Translations under genes and position numbers: made by a program | In this document: positions 53,898 through 63,160 of the stretch, in pieces | Layout: the number at the start of each line of letters is the position of its first letter | Position numbering within the stretch: position 1 is the stretch's first letter | Notes under the pieces: generated by a model | Databases searched by the model: none | What the model was told of the DNA's origin: nothing | What the model saw: the letters and a program-made list of their open reading frames with translations, nothing else | Assembly: GCA_013032095.1 (NCBI GenBank) | Contig: WQBJ01000001.1 | Location: forward strand, 496,001-560,000 | Direction of reading: 5' to 3' | DNA length: 64,000 nucleotides | Source of the DNA: Ruegeria atlantica | Lineage (GTDB): Bacteria; Pseudomonadota; Alphaproteobacteria; Rhodobacterales; Rhodobacteraceae

Positions 53898-54689
53898 GTG
53901 AGTCGCGCAGTTCTACGCAGCGGATTGTGGCTGGGGTTCTATGTCCTGATCCTGTGGGCGTGGTGGATGATGTTCACCATGAGCCGCGATATGGATCTGG
54001 ATTGGATCGGTCGACCAGGCCCGATGGGTCAGGCGATGGCGGCTATGGACCCTCGCATGGATATGTACATGCCAATGGCCGAGTTTGGGCCTCTGTTCTG
54101 GATGTGGGGCATTATGATGGCGGCGATGATGTTGCCGACTCTGGTGCCAACTTTACGCAGCTACGACGATCTCATCCACAGCGCCAATGGCACCCGTGTT
54201 GGGTGGTTGGGAGTTCTGGCCGGGTATTTCATTGTCTGGGTCGGGTTTGCAGCTTTGATCACAGGCGTTCAGTTGGCTCTGCTGTTCGGAGGGATCGTAG
54301 ACATGCTCGGCATCGCCAAATCAGGCCTGTTTTCCGGAGGCCTGATGATCGCGGTCGGCGCGTTTCAATTCACCCGCGCGAAAGAGGTCTGTCACGGCAT
54401 CTGCCATGCCCCTATGACGTATTTCTTAGGCCACTGGAAAACCGGGTTCCTTGGTGGCCTACGAATGGGGCTGGGGCTGGGGGCTTTCTGCGTCGGCTGC
54501 TGTTGGGGCTTCATGGCGCTTGGCTTTGTTGGTGGAGTCATGAGCCTGTTGTGGATGGGTCTGGCTACACTGTTCATGGTTCTGGAGAAACTACCTCAGA
54601 TCGGTCACGCGGTGACGCGACCGATGGGGTTTGCTCTTATTGCAGGTGGTCTTACCCTGCTGATCTATCCCTTTACTTTTGGAGGATAA
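53898..54689 (+). CDS. DUF2182 methionine-rich membrane protein
   Basis: A 263-residue protein with six or seven membrane helices of the DUF2182 family. It is rich in methionine: DPRMDMYMPMAEF and WMWGIMMAAMMLPTLVP near residues 50-80, and CHGICHAP and CVGCCWGFMALG later add paired cysteines and histidine. Family members are annotated as predicted metal-binding integral membrane proteins. The GTG at 53898 with a GGGAGG site is the best start; the longer frame to 53733 lies in the GntR gene. It is the first gene of the dmdA operon. Confidence 0.85.
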   Translation: MSRAVLRSGLWLGFYVLILWAWWMMFTMSRDMDLDWIGRPGPMGQAMAAMDPRMDMYMPMAEFGPLFWMWGIMMAAMMLPTLVPTLRSYDDLIHSANGTRVGWLGVLAGYFIVWVGFAALITGVQLALLFGGIVDMLGIAKSGLFSGGLMIAVGAFQFTRAKEVCHGICHAPMTYFLGHWKTGFLGGLRMGLGLGAFCVGCCWGFMALGFVGGVMSLLWMGLATLFMVLEKLPQIGHAVTRPMGFALIAGGLTLLIYPFTFGG

Positions 54690-54693
54690 GTAT

Positions 54694-55398
54694 ATGGCAA
54701 AAAACCGGAAACCCGAGGCTGACAGGCTGCCTATCAGCCAGCGCATCGACAGCCGTATGCCCAATCCCAAAAGGCGTGAGATGAGCCCGACAGACTGGGC
54801 TATCAAGGGGGAATTGATCCTGAATTGCTCTTGCGATGTATTCTGTCCATGCGTGGTATCGCTGGGTGCGCATCCTCCGACCGAGGGGCACTGCCACGCT
54901 TGGATGGGTGTAATCATCGACGAAGGTCACTACGAAGGTGAGGATCTGTCAGGTCTGAACGTAGGCTTGTTGGTAGATATTCCGGGCCGCATGGGAGAGG
55001 GCCAGTGGAAGGTCGCCGCCTATGTCGATGAACGCGCCAGCGGCAAGGCTTACAACGGATTGCTGCAAATCTTCAGCGGTCAGGCAGGTGGCACCACCGG
55101 ACTGTTCACAATGTTGGTGAGTGAGATCATTGGGGCCGAACGCGCTCCGGTCCAGATCGAGCGGGACGGCAACAAGCGCCGCATCATCATCGGCCGTAAG
55201 ATTCAGGGCGAGATCGAGATGCTGGCCGGTAAGGACGCGGATCATCCGGTGATGGTCACAAACTCAAAATACTGGATGGGACCGGATATCATCGTGGCGC
55301 GGGGAACCAAGTCCAAGGTGCGGGACTATGGTCGTGTGTGGGATTTTGGCGGTAAGTCGGCCGAAATTTGTCCGATAGAATGGCAGGGTCCGAAATGA
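54694..55398 (+). CDS. DUF1326 cysteine-motif protein
   Basis: A 234-residue protein of the DUF1326 family. A striking NCSCDVFCPCVVSLGAHPPTE segment near residue 48 holds four cysteines in a CxC-x3-CxC order that looks like a metal or cluster site. Later the protein is a beta-rich domain with no membrane span. It follows DUF2182 by 4 bp, and the two families occur together elsewhere, so they probably work as a pair. GGAGG precedes the ATG. Confidence 0.85.
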   Translation: MAKNRKPEADRLPISQRIDSRMPNPKRREMSPTDWAIKGELILNCSCDVFCPCVVSLGAHPPTEGHCHAWMGVIIDEGHYEGEDLSGLNVGLLVDIPGRMGEGQWKVAAYVDERASGKAYNGLLQIFSGQAGGTTGLFTMLVSEIIGAERAPVQIERDGNKRRIIIGRKIQGEIEMLAGKDADHPVMVTNSKYWMGPDIIVARGTKSKVRDYGRVWDFGGKSAEICPIEWQGPK

Positions 55399-55904
55399 TG
55401 ATCACCGGAGCCTACGCGCGGGAGATGGCGCGATATAATCGATGGCAAAACAGTCAGTTATTCGGGTTTCTGCAAGCACTTTCACCCGAAGACCTGAACA
55501 AAGACCGCGGCGCGTTTTTTGGCTCGATCAAGGGCACAGCAAATCATTTGCTTTGGGGCAACTGGATCTGGATCTCGCGCTTTGACAAGGGCGAAGGCCC
55601 AGGGGGCGGTATTCCTGAGAGCGTTTCGCTGTGCTCTGATCTGGCTGAATGGCTGCCGCTGTGTGAAAGGATCGACACCCGTATTTCGGAATGGGCAGAC
55701 TCGCTTGGCGATGCACCATTGACTGGCGAGTTCACATGGTTCTCTGCGGCAAAAGAAGCTGATGTTACATTGCCTTACGCGCAATGCGTGATCCACATGT
55801 TTAATCACCAGACCCATCATCGCGGGCAGCTTCATCAGATGCTGACGGAAACCGGATCGGCTGCACCTGTTAGCGATCTGGTGTTTATGCCTAAGGAGAC
55901 GTAG
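55395..55904 (+). CDS. DinB-family protein
   Basis: A 169-residue DinB-like four-helix protein. The metal-binding histidines are seen in GTANHLLWGNWIW (near residue 50) and in HMFNHQTHHRGQLHQML (near 135), which matches the HxxxH triad of the family. Some members use a thiol cofactor such as glutathione, mycothiol or bacillithiol. It starts inside the DUF1326 stop (ATGATG) and ends next to dmdA (TAG then ATG), so it belongs to the same operon. Confidence 0.85.
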   Translation: MMITGAYAREMARYNRWQNSQLFGFLQALSPEDLNKDRGAFFGSIKGTANHLLWGNWIWISRFDKGEGPGGGIPESVSLCSDLAEWLPLCERIDTRISEWADSLGDAPLTGEFTWFSAAKEADVTLPYAQCVIHMFNHQTHHRGQLHQMLTETGSAAPVSDLVFMPKET

Positions 55905-57008
55905 ATGCCGCAGATTTCCCTATCCCGCCGGTTGCGTCGAACCCCGTTTTCAGAAGGGGTCGAGGCTGCGGGGGTTAAAGGATATACGGTTTACAACCGT
56001 ATGTTATTGCCCACGGTTTTCGAAAGCGTAGAGGCGGACTACCGGCACCTGAAGACCCATGTTCAGGTCTGGGACGTGTCCTGCGAGCGGCAGGTCGAAC
56101 TGCGAGGCCCGGACGCCGCGAAGTTGATGCAGATGCTGACGCCGCGGGACCTGCGGGGGATGTTACCGGGGCAGTGCTTTTACGTGCCCATCGTCGATGA
56201 GACCGGTGGCATGCTAAACGATCCGGTGGCCGTGAAACTCTCGGACGACCGTTGGTGGATTTCGATTGCCGACAGTGACCTGTTGCTGTGGGTCAAAGGC
56301 ATCGCCAACGGATATCGGCTGGACGTGCTGGTGGATGAGCCGGACGTTTCGCCCTTGGCCGTTCAGGGACCGAAGGCGGATGAGTTGATGGCGCGTGTCT
56401 TCGGTAACCGTGTGAGAGATATTCGTTTCTTCAAGTTCGATATGTTTGAGTTCGAAGGTCGTGATCTGGCTGTGGCCCGATCAGGTTATTCCAAACAGGG
56501 CGGGTTCGAGATTTACGTCGAAGGGTCTGAGATCGGTATGCCGCTATGGAACGTTCTGTTTAAGGCAGGCGAGGATCTTCAGGTGCGTGCGGGCTGCCCG
56601 AACCTGATTGAACGGATCGAGGGTGGATTGCTGTCTTACGGCAACGATATGACCGATGATAATACTCCCCATGAATGTGGGTTGGGCAAGTTCTGCAATA
56701 CGCACACGGCCATTGGGTGCATTGGACGGGACGCCCTGCTGCGCGTGACCAAGGAGGGGCCTGTGCAACAAATTCGACCGCTTGCGATTGAAGGCGAACC
56801 AGTTCCGCCCTGTGACAGGCCATGGTCGGTGTTTGCCGGTGGCAAACGGGTGGGGCAGGTGACCTCGGCGGCGTGGTCTCCGGACTTTGAAACCAACGTG
56901 TCAATTGGCATGGTTCGGCTAAGTCATTGGGACGCAGGCACAGAGGTTGAGGTTGAAACCCCAGATGGAATGCGGCGCGCAATAGTGCAGAAGCGGTTCT
57001 GGATTTGA
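55905..57008 (+). CDS. dmdA: DMSP demethylase
   Basis: DmdA moves a methyl group from dimethylsulfoniopropionate to tetrahydrofolate, the first step of the demethylation pathway. The 367-residue protein has the GcvT-type fold; the start (SRRLRRTPFSEGVEAAGVKG, then YNRMLLPTVFES) and the FCNTHTAIGCIGRDAL, RAGCPNLIERIEGGLLSYG and MLNDPVAVKLSDD segments match my recollection of Ruegeria pomeroyi DmdA closely. It starts directly after the DinB-like gene and is followed after 102 bp by acuI, as in other Roseobacters. Confidence 0.9.
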   Translation: MPQISLSRRLRRTPFSEGVEAAGVKGYTVYNRMLLPTVFESVEADYRHLKTHVQVWDVSCERQVELRGPDAAKLMQMLTPRDLRGMLPGQCFYVPIVDETGGMLNDPVAVKLSDDRWWISIADSDLLLWVKGIANGYRLDVLVDEPDVSPLAVQGPKADELMARVFGNRVRDIRFFKFDMFEFEGRDLAVARSGYSKQGGFEIYVEGSEIGMPLWNVLFKAGEDLQVRAGCPNLIERIEGGLLSYGNDMTDDNTPHECGLGKFCNTHTAIGCIGRDALLRVTKEGPVQQIRPLAIEGEPVPPCDRPWSVFAGGKRVGQVTSAAWSPDFETNVSIGMVRLSHWDAGTEVEVETPDGMRRAIVQKRFWI

Positions 57009-57110
57009 GGGCGGTAGTGGGCTCTTCCCCGTCGCTTTGCGACTCACCCGAGACAGTATTAGCCAGGTGAAGAACGGGGCCTGGAACAAAGGAAAACGAA
57101 AGGAAATCAG

Positions 57111-58106
57111 ATGTTCAACGCCTTGGTCATGGAAAAGGATGAAGAAAGCGGGCTGGCGAACCCCTCGATCAAGCAACTGTCGTTGGAGGACCTGCCGAAT
57201 GGTGAAGTAACCGTGGCGGTCGAGTATTCCACGGTAAACTACAAGGATGGTTTGTGCCTGTCTGCGAAAGGTGGCGGACTGGTGCGCAACTACCCGCATG
57301 TGCCGGGGATTGACTATGCGGGGACGGTCGAAACGTCGTCGGATGATCGCTACAAGCCCGGTGACAAGGTGGTACTGACAGGCTGGCGCGTGGGCGAGGC
57401 GCATTGGGGTGGATATTCCCAAAAGGCGAATGCCTTGGCCGATTGGCTCGTACCTTTGCCGGACGGTCTGGATGCACGCCAGGCGATGGCCGTGGGGACC
57501 GCAGGGTTCACGGCTATGCTCGCGGTCATGGCGCTGGAAGATCATGGAATGAAGAAAGACCACGGGCCGGTTCTCGTGACCGGAGCGGCCGGTGGCGTTG
57601 GTTCTGTGGCGACAGCGATTCTGACCAATCTGGGTTATGAGGTGGCTGCTGTGACCGGCAGACCCGAGGCCGGAGACTATTTGAAGTCCTTGGGCGCCAG
57701 CACGATTGTACCTCGGGATGAACTAAACGAGACGACAAAGCGCCCTTTGGAAAGCGAAACATGGGCTGGCTGTGTTGATGCCGTTGGTGGCGAGATGCTG
57801 GCGCGAGTGTTGGGGCAGATGAAATACGGTGCCTCTGTTGCTGCTGTCGGTCTTGCCGGTGGGGCGGCTTTGCCGGCAACGGTCATTCCGTTCCTCCTCC
57901 GCGGTGTCAATCTGCTGGGCATCGACAGCGTGATGCAACCTTACGACAATCGTGTGCGGGCATGGCAGCGCGTCGCCACGGACCTACCTATGGACAAGCT
58001 GGAAGCGATGGTCCAACCGGCAACCCTAAGCGACTTGCCACAATTGGGTGCCGATATTCTTGGTGGAAAGGTCAAAGGACGCGTTGTCGTTGATGTAAAC
58101 GCCTGA
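57111..58106 (+). CDS. acuI: Acrylyl-CoA reductase
   Basis: AcuI reduces the toxic acrylyl-CoA made from DMSP or acrylate to propionyl-CoA with NADPH. The 331-residue medium-chain reductase has the family start FNALVMEKDEESGLANPSIK, GLCLSAKGGGLVRNYPHVPG near residue 48, the Rossmann motif VLVTGAAGGVGSVATAILTN near 156, and LAGGAALPATVIPFLLRGV. Its location after dmdA fits the usual DMSP gene pair. Propionyl-CoA would feed pathways involving the partial dehydrogenase at the left end only indirectly. Confidence 0.93.
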   Translation: MFNALVMEKDEESGLANPSIKQLSLEDLPNGEVTVAVEYSTVNYKDGLCLSAKGGGLVRNYPHVPGIDYAGTVETSSDDRYKPGDKVVLTGWRVGEAHWGGYSQKANALADWLVPLPDGLDARQAMAVGTAGFTAMLAVMALEDHGMKKDHGPVLVTGAAGGVGSVATAILTNLGYEVAAVTGRPEAGDYLKSLGASTIVPRDELNETTKRPLESETWAGCVDAVGGEMLARVLGQMKYGASVAAVGLAGGAALPATVIPFLLRGVNLLGIDSVMQPYDNRVRAWQRVATDLPMDKLEAMVQPATLSDLPQLGADILGGKVKGRVVVDVNA

Positions 58107-58121
58107 TCAAAAAGACATAGA

Positions 58122-58162
58122 ACAGGCCGGTCGGATTATTCAGCGACCGGTCTGTTCGTTTT
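58122..58162 (+). terminator. Terminator after acuI
   Basis: ACAGGCCGGTCG (58122-58133) and CGACCGGTCTGT (58144-58155) make a 12-bp stem with one G-U pair, followed by TCGTTTT. It ends the DMSP unit before frr. Confidence 0.8.
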
Positions 58163-58291
58163 GGAAACTTCGCGAAAATGCCGCAAACACCTCTGGCCAT
58201 TGGCGCATTTCCGCATCATCATTGCTATACATCCCAATTGCGATGGCTTATGAGCCATCCCAACAGCACCTGAAGACGGGGAGTGAGCAGA

Positions 58292-58855
58292 ATGTCTGAC
58301 GATTTCGAACTGGATACCGATGATCTGAAACGGCGCATGGAAGGCGCCATGTCCAACCTCAGAACTGAATTCGCCTCGCTTCGGACTGGGCGGGCATCAG
58401 CCTCGATGCTGGAGCCGGTTATGGTGGATGCCTATGGCTCAATGACCCCGATCAATCAGGTGGGAACGGTCAACGTGCCGGAGCCGCGCATGGTTACCGT
58501 CAATGTCTGGGACAAGGGCCTGGTCGGCAAGGTCGAGAAAGCCATTCGTGAAAGTGGTCTGGGGATTAACCCACAGCTGAACGGCACCATCATCATGTTG
58601 CCGATCCCGGAATTGAATGAAGAGCGTCGCCGCGAACTGGGCAAGGTCGCGGGACAATACGCCGAACACGCGCGCGTTTCGATCCGGAACGTGCGTCGCG
58701 ACGGAATGGATCAGATCAAGAAGGCCAAGGCAGACGGTATGTCCGAAGACGACCAGAAGTTCTGGGAAGCCGAGGTTCAGGACCTGACCGACGAGATGAT
58801 CAAATCCGTTGATGCCGCGCTTGAGACCAAGCAGGCCGAGATTATGCAGGTCTGA
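58292..58855 (+). CDS. frr: Ribosome recycling factor
   Basis: RRF splits the post-termination ribosome together with EF-G. The 187-residue protein has the family segments [20 protein letters not shown] (residues 30-50), [12 protein letters not shown] and [20 protein letters not shown], and the C-terminal helices. The ATG at 58292 has GGGGAG eight bases upstream. In related genomes pyrH usually precedes frr; here an unrelated gene, acuI, does. Confidence 0.97.
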   Translation: MSDDFELDTDDLKRRMEGAMSNLRTEFASLRTGRASASMLEPVMVDAYGSMTPINQVGTVNVPEPRMVTVNVWDKGLVGKVEKAIRESGLGINPQLNGTIIMLPIPELNEERRRELGKVAGQYAEHARVSIRNVRRDGMDQIKKAKADGMSEDDQKFWEAEVQDLTDEMIKSVDAALETKQAEIMQV

Positions 58856-58863
58856 ACCGGATC

Positions 58864-59595
58864 ATGCTAAACGCCCCCGATACTGCGCCCGCGCAAGGGC
58901 CGCGCCATGTCGCAATTATCATGGACGGGAACGGTCGCTGGGCGCAGGCGCGCGGTCGGCCTAGGCTGTTCGGACATCATGCCGGAGCGCGGCGTGTGCG
59001 CGAAGTGGTTGAGGCCTGCCCGGGGCTCGGGGTCAAATACCTCACAGTTTTCGCCTTCTCCACCGAGAACTGGAAGCGCACGCAAGCTGAGGTGGCAGGG
59101 CTGATGAGCCTGTTCCGACGCTATATCGTCAAGGAAACCCGAACCCTGAAGGAAAACGGGATACGGGTGCGCTTTATTGGCGACCGTGTGCGACTGGATT
59201 CCAAGCTGACAGCACTTATGGATACGCTGGAAGAGGAAACCAAGGACAACGATCTCGTCCACCTGACAGTCGCCCTAAACTATGGTGGTCGGGACGAGGT
59301 TGCCCGTGCCACTAAGCGTCTCGCACGAGATGTGGCCGAAGGTCGTCTGCGCGCCGAAGATGTAGATGAGGAAACTCTTCCCAAGTATCTGGACACGCAC
59401 GTTCTTCCTGATCCTGATCTGGTCATCCGTACCAGTGGTGAGGCGCGGATCTCGAACTTCCTTCTTTGGCAGTCGGCTTATGCTGAGTACGAATTTATCG
59501 ACACGCTTTGGCCGGATTTCACAGCAGCCGAGTTGGAAAGGCTGTGTCATAGCTATGGGTCTCGTGATCGCCGTTTCGGAGCCGTTCCGGCATGA
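58864..59595 (+). CDS. uppS: Undecaprenyl diphosphate synthase
   Basis: UppS makes the C55 lipid carrier for peptidoglycan from farnesyl diphosphate and isopentenyl diphosphate. The 243-residue protein has the catalytic AIIMDGNGRWAQARG near residue 19, FAFSTENWKRTQAEV near 65 and VIRTSGEARISNFLLWQSAY near 187. It starts 8 bp after frr and overlaps cdsA by 4 bp. Confidence 0.97.
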   Translation: MLNAPDTAPAQGPRHVAIIMDGNGRWAQARGRPRLFGHHAGARRVREVVEACPGLGVKYLTVFAFSTENWKRTQAEVAGLMSLFRRYIVKETRTLKENGIRVRFIGDRVRLDSKLTALMDTLEEETKDNDLVHLTVALNYGGRDEVARATKRLARDVAEGRLRAEDVDEETLPKYLDTHVLPDPDLVIRTSGEARISNFLLWQSAYAEYEFIDTLWPDFTAAELERLCHSYGSRDRRFGAVPA

Positions 59596-60374
59596 GCGAC
59601 AGCAGATGGTCTGACCTGACCGCTCGGGTATTGTCTGCGGCAGTCTTGGTCATAATCGGTTCGGTCGAGGTTTGGCTGGGCGGGTTGTGGTTCGAATCCT
59701 TCATCGCAATTGCGTGTGGTTTGATGACCTGGGAATTGGTGCGGATGATCGACCCGGATCGGTCTGGCGTGGCAATGCAGTTGGGTATTTTGACAGCGGT
59801 TGTGGTGGTGCTCAGTTATCATTTGCCTCCGCTCTACAAGCTACCGATCCTGCTGGCTCCTGCCTTGGTTGGGGCAGGGCAGGTTAGCCGGTCCAAGACG
59901 ATTTATGCGCTTTTTGCCATCTGGATCGCTGCGTCCGGTTTGGGATTTATCTCGATCCGCGAGAATATGGGCTTTGGATGGATGGTGTGGCTGATCTCAG
60001 TGGTGGTTGCGACGGATGTGGCCGGATATTTCGTTGGCAAAACTTTTGGCGGCCCTAAATTCTGGCCCAGGGTGAGCCCCAAGAAAACATGGTCCGGAAC
60101 CGCTGGCGGTTGGGCCGCGGCTGCTGCCGTAGGGGCAGTGTTCGCGCTTCATGCAGGCTTTGGTTTGATGTTCGTCGTAGTCTCGGTTCTGGCGTCGATG
60201 GCCAGTCAGGCTGGAGACATCGTCGAAAGCGCTACCAAGCGGAAGTTCGGGGTCAAGGACAGTTCGAACCTGATACCCGGACATGGTGGGTTTCTGGACC
60301 GGTTTGATGGAATGATGGGAGCAGCCTTATTCGTACTGATCGCGGGGCTGATCTACGCCCCCGGAGGCATGTAA
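59592..60374 (+). CDS. cdsA: Phosphatidate cytidylyltransferase
   Basis: CdsA makes CDP-diacylglycerol, the precursor of the phospholipids. The 260-residue protein has about seven membrane helices and the C-terminal signature region VKDSSNLIPGHGGFLDRFD, with VATDVAGYFVGKTFGGPKFW before it. It overlaps uppS by 4 bp and dxr by 1 bp (TAATG). Confidence 0.95.
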   Translation: MSDSRWSDLTARVLSAAVLVIIGSVEVWLGGLWFESFIAIACGLMTWELVRMIDPDRSGVAMQLGILTAVVVVLSYHLPPLYKLPILLAPALVGAGQVSRSKTIYALFAIWIAASGLGFISIRENMGFGWMVWLISVVVATDVAGYFVGKTFGGPKFWPRVSPKKTWSGTAGGWAAAAAVGAVFALHAGFGLMFVVVSVLASMASQAGDIVESATKRKFGVKDSSNLIPGHGGFLDRFDGMMGAALFVLIAGLIYAPGGM

Positions 60375-61546
60375 TGCGCAAAGTTTCAGTGTTTGGTGCG
60401 ACCGGTTCGGTTGGCCAGAACACCATTGATCTGATTGATCGAAACCCATCGACCTATGATGTGGTGGCACTGACCGGTGGTGCTAATATCGAAAAACTGG
60501 CAGAAGATGCGCGCCGCTTAAAGGCGGATGTTGCGGTGACCGCACATGAGGATCGGCTGGATGACCTACGCGCCGCACTGACAGGCAGTGGTGTCGAGGC
60601 TGCCGCCGGTCAAACTGCACTCACCGAAGCGGCGGGACGACCCGCGGACTGGGTTATGTCTGCGATTGTGGGTGCTGCCGGATTGCCGCCTGGGCTTGAG
60701 GCGCTGAAGCAGGGCGCAACATTGGCCTTAGCCAATAAAGAAACGCTCGTGTGTGCAGGCAAATTGGTTTTGGAAACGGCGCACACGCATAATGCGCGAC
60801 TTCTGCCGGTGGACAGCGAGCATTCCGCCGTGTTTCAGGCGCTGGTAGGTGAGGATATGGATGCCGTTGAGCGGATCATCATCACCGCTAGCGGTGGTGC
60901 ATTCCGCGACTGGCCGGTGCGCGATTTAGCCAATGCCACGGTCGAACAGGCCTCCAGCCATCCGAACTGGAACATGGGGCAGAGGATCACCATCGACAGC
61001 GCATCTATGTTCAATAAGGCGTTAGAGCTTATTGAAACCAAAGAATTCTTTGGAGTTTCGCTAGATCAGATCGAGGTGATCGTACATCCCGAATCCATTG
61101 TGCATTCAATGGTTGGGTTCAAGGACGGCGCGGTCATGGCACACATGGGTGCGCCCGACATGCGTCATGCAATCGGCTACGCTTTGCATTGGCCGGATCG
61201 ACGGGAGTTGCCGATAGCACGACTGGACCTTGCCAAACTGGGGCAGCTGCGCTTTCACGAGCCCGACGAAGCACGCTATCCGGCCCTGCGGCTGGCACGC
61301 AATGTGATGGAGCGGGGCGGCATGTCCGGCGCCGTGTTCAACGCCGCCAAAGAGCGCGCACTGGACCTGTTCATCGCGCGTCAGGTTGGCTTTCTAGAAA
61401 TGGCCGAGATTGTCGAAAGCGTTTTAAACAGATTTGAGGCCTCAGACGGCCTTCTTGATGCCCCGTTTGACCTTGATAACGTGCTTCGAACAGACCATTT
61501 GGCACGTAAGTGGGCCGACGAGGCCATGATGAAGACAGCAGGATAG
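60374..61546 (+). CDS. dxr: 1-deoxy-D-xylulose 5-phosphate reductoisomerase
   Basis: Dxr makes 2-C-methyl-D-erythritol 4-phosphate, the first committed step of the MEP isoprenoid pathway. The 390-residue protein has the NADPH motif VFGATGSVGQNTIDLID, LANKETLVCAGKLV near residue 118, the metal and substrate sites LPVDSEHSAVFQ and TASGGAFRDWP, and IDSASMFNKALELIE. It starts within the cdsA stop. Confidence 0.97.
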   Translation: MRKVSVFGATGSVGQNTIDLIDRNPSTYDVVALTGGANIEKLAEDARRLKADVAVTAHEDRLDDLRAALTGSGVEAAAGQTALTEAAGRPADWVMSAIVGAAGLPPGLEALKQGATLALANKETLVCAGKLVLETAHTHNARLLPVDSEHSAVFQALVGEDMDAVERIIITASGGAFRDWPVRDLANATVEQASSHPNWNMGQRITIDSASMFNKALELIETKEFFGVSLDQIEVIVHPESIVHSMVGFKDGAVMAHMGAPDMRHAIGYALHWPDRRELPIARLDLAKLGQLRFHEPDEARYPALRLARNVMERGGMSGAVFNAAKERALDLFIARQVGFLEMAEIVESVLNRFEASDGLLDAPFDLDNVLRTDHLARKWADEAMMKTAG

Positions 61547-61550
61547 ACCC

Positions 61551-62903
61551 TTGGACGTACTCTCTCTGATCCCTCAATTCGGTAATCTGTTGTACACGAT
61601 CGTCGCCTTTGTGATCGCCCTGTCCGTTATCGTAGCGGTTCATGAGTACGGTCATTACATCGTCGGGCGCTGGTCCGGTATCCACGCCGAGGTGTTTTCT
61701 ATTGGGTTCGGCCCGGTGCTGTGGAGCCGCGTGGACAAGCGGGGAACGAAATGGCAGGTCGCTGCCTTGCCATTCGGTGGATACGTCAAGTTTCTGGGTG
61801 ATGCGAATGCCGCGTCTGGCAAAGACGAAGGTGCGATGCAGGAAATCACAGAACAGAGCCCGGAAGAACTGCGCCGAACCATGCACGGAGCGCCGCTTTG
61901 GGCGCGGTCCGCTACCGTTGCCGCCGGCCCGGTATTCAACTTTGTGATGTCTATCTTGGTTTTTGGCCTGATTTTCATGTCCCAAGGCGTTACGCGAGAG
62001 CCTTTGACTGTGGGTGAACTTCGGGGACTGCCTGGTACGGTTCAAGGGTTGCAAGATGGAGACGAGATCGTTGCGATTGCGGGCCAAGAGGTTCCCGATT
62101 TCGACGAACAGGGAGCGTGGACGGGCTTCACCGATGCTCTGCCGGTTGAACCGCAGTTGGACTACACCGTAATCCGAGACGGGCAAGAGATGGATGTGAC
62201 CGGTCCTTGGCTCTTTCCAGCGTTAATTCAACAGGTGGTGCCGCGCAGCGCGGCAATGGATATCGATCTAAAGGCTGGCGACGTTATTACAGCCGTGAAT
62301 GGTGATCCGATATTTGCCTTCGAGCAACTCAAAGAACATGTCGAGGACTCTGACGGTAAAGTTCTTTTGCTGGATGTGTGGCGTGACGGTGCCGAGTTGG
62401 AGTTTGCTTTGGCGCCTCGCCGCACGGATGAGCCGAAGCCGGAAGGAGGCTTCGTAACTCACTGGCGTATTGGGATAGTTGGTGGAATGGCTCTTGAACC
62501 TGCAACCGAGCCAGCGGGCGTGCTGGCGTCGCTGTCAGGGGGTGTACGTCAGACAATCCGTATAATTGATGGCTCGCTTTCGGGTATCTGGCACATGATT
62601 ACGGGGGCGATAAGCACCTGCAATATGTCTGGACCCATTGGTATTGCCGAAACGTCTGGCGCAATGGCCAGCCAAGGGGCGCAGAGCTTCATCTTTTTTA
62701 TTGCGGTTCTGTCGACTGCAGTCGGTCTTTTGAACCTGTTCCCAATTCCAGCGCTGGATGGAGGGCATCTGGTTTTCTACGCCTATGAAGCAGTCGCAGG
62801 CAAGCCTCCAAGCGATGGAGTCCTGCGGGTTCTTATGGGTGTGGGTATATCCTTGATTCTCGGGCTTATGATCTTTTCCGTGACAAACGATCTGTTCTGC
62901 TGA
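61551..62903 (+). CDS. rseP: Site-2 protease RseP
   Basis: RseP cleaves membrane anti-sigma factors and remnant signal peptides. The 450-residue zinc protease has the HExxH site in VAVHEYGHYIVGRW (His31), a PDZ region in the periplasm (about residues 130-340) with AAMDIDLKAGDVITAVNGD, and the C-terminal FPIPALDGGHL motif with the third zinc ligand. It starts with TTG, with an AGGA site seven bases before, and there is no nearby ATG in frame. It lies 4 bp after dxr. Confidence 0.93.
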   Translation: MDVLSLIPQFGNLLYTIVAFVIALSVIVAVHEYGHYIVGRWSGIHAEVFSIGFGPVLWSRVDKRGTKWQVAALPFGGYVKFLGDANAASGKDEGAMQEITEQSPEELRRTMHGAPLWARSATVAAGPVFNFVMSILVFGLIFMSQGVTREPLTVGELRGLPGTVQGLQDGDEIVAIAGQEVPDFDEQGAWTGFTDALPVEPQLDYTVIRDGQEMDVTGPWLFPALIQQVVPRSAAMDIDLKAGDVITAVNGDPIFAFEQLKEHVEDSDGKVLLLDVWRDGAELEFALAPRRTDEPKPEGGFVTHWRIGIVGGMALEPATEPAGVLASLSGGVRQTIRIIDGSLSGIWHMITGAISTCNMSGPIGIAETSGAMASQGAQSFIFFIAVLSTAVGLLNLFPIPALDGGHLVFYAYEAVAGKPPSDGVLRVLMGVGISLILGLMIFSVTNDLFC

Positions 62904-62998
62904 TTGTGGCCCTGCGCTCACGAAAATGCCGTATTTGCGCCGTAATTCTCACCTATGCTTTTTGGCGAAATTAACTGGTGTCGGTGTCAGAGGCTGAG

Positions 62999-63127
62999 AT
63001 GTCAAAGGTTCTGCGTAGATCTGCCAAAGGTTTTGGTTGCCTGTTCGTTTTGAACTGGGACATGTTACTATTCTTTAGCGCTACCGGCATTGCGATTGCC
63101 GGATGGCACTATCTGATCACCATGTGA
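62999..63127 (+). CDS. Small single-span membrane ORF between rseP and bamA
   Basis: A 42-residue ORF (MSKVLRRSAKGFGCLFVLNW, then a hydrophobic span to the end) with a basic N-terminus and one predicted membrane helix. AGG lies upstream of the ATG with acceptable spacing. It sits in a 350-bp gap between rseP and bamA and is followed by a strong terminator. It could be a real small membrane protein or chance; no family recognised. Confidence 0.45.
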   Translation: MSKVLRRSAKGFGCLFVLNWDMLLFFSATGIAIAGWHYLITM

Positions 63128-63160
63128 TTCTTAATATACTGACCTCAAGTATGAACACGG

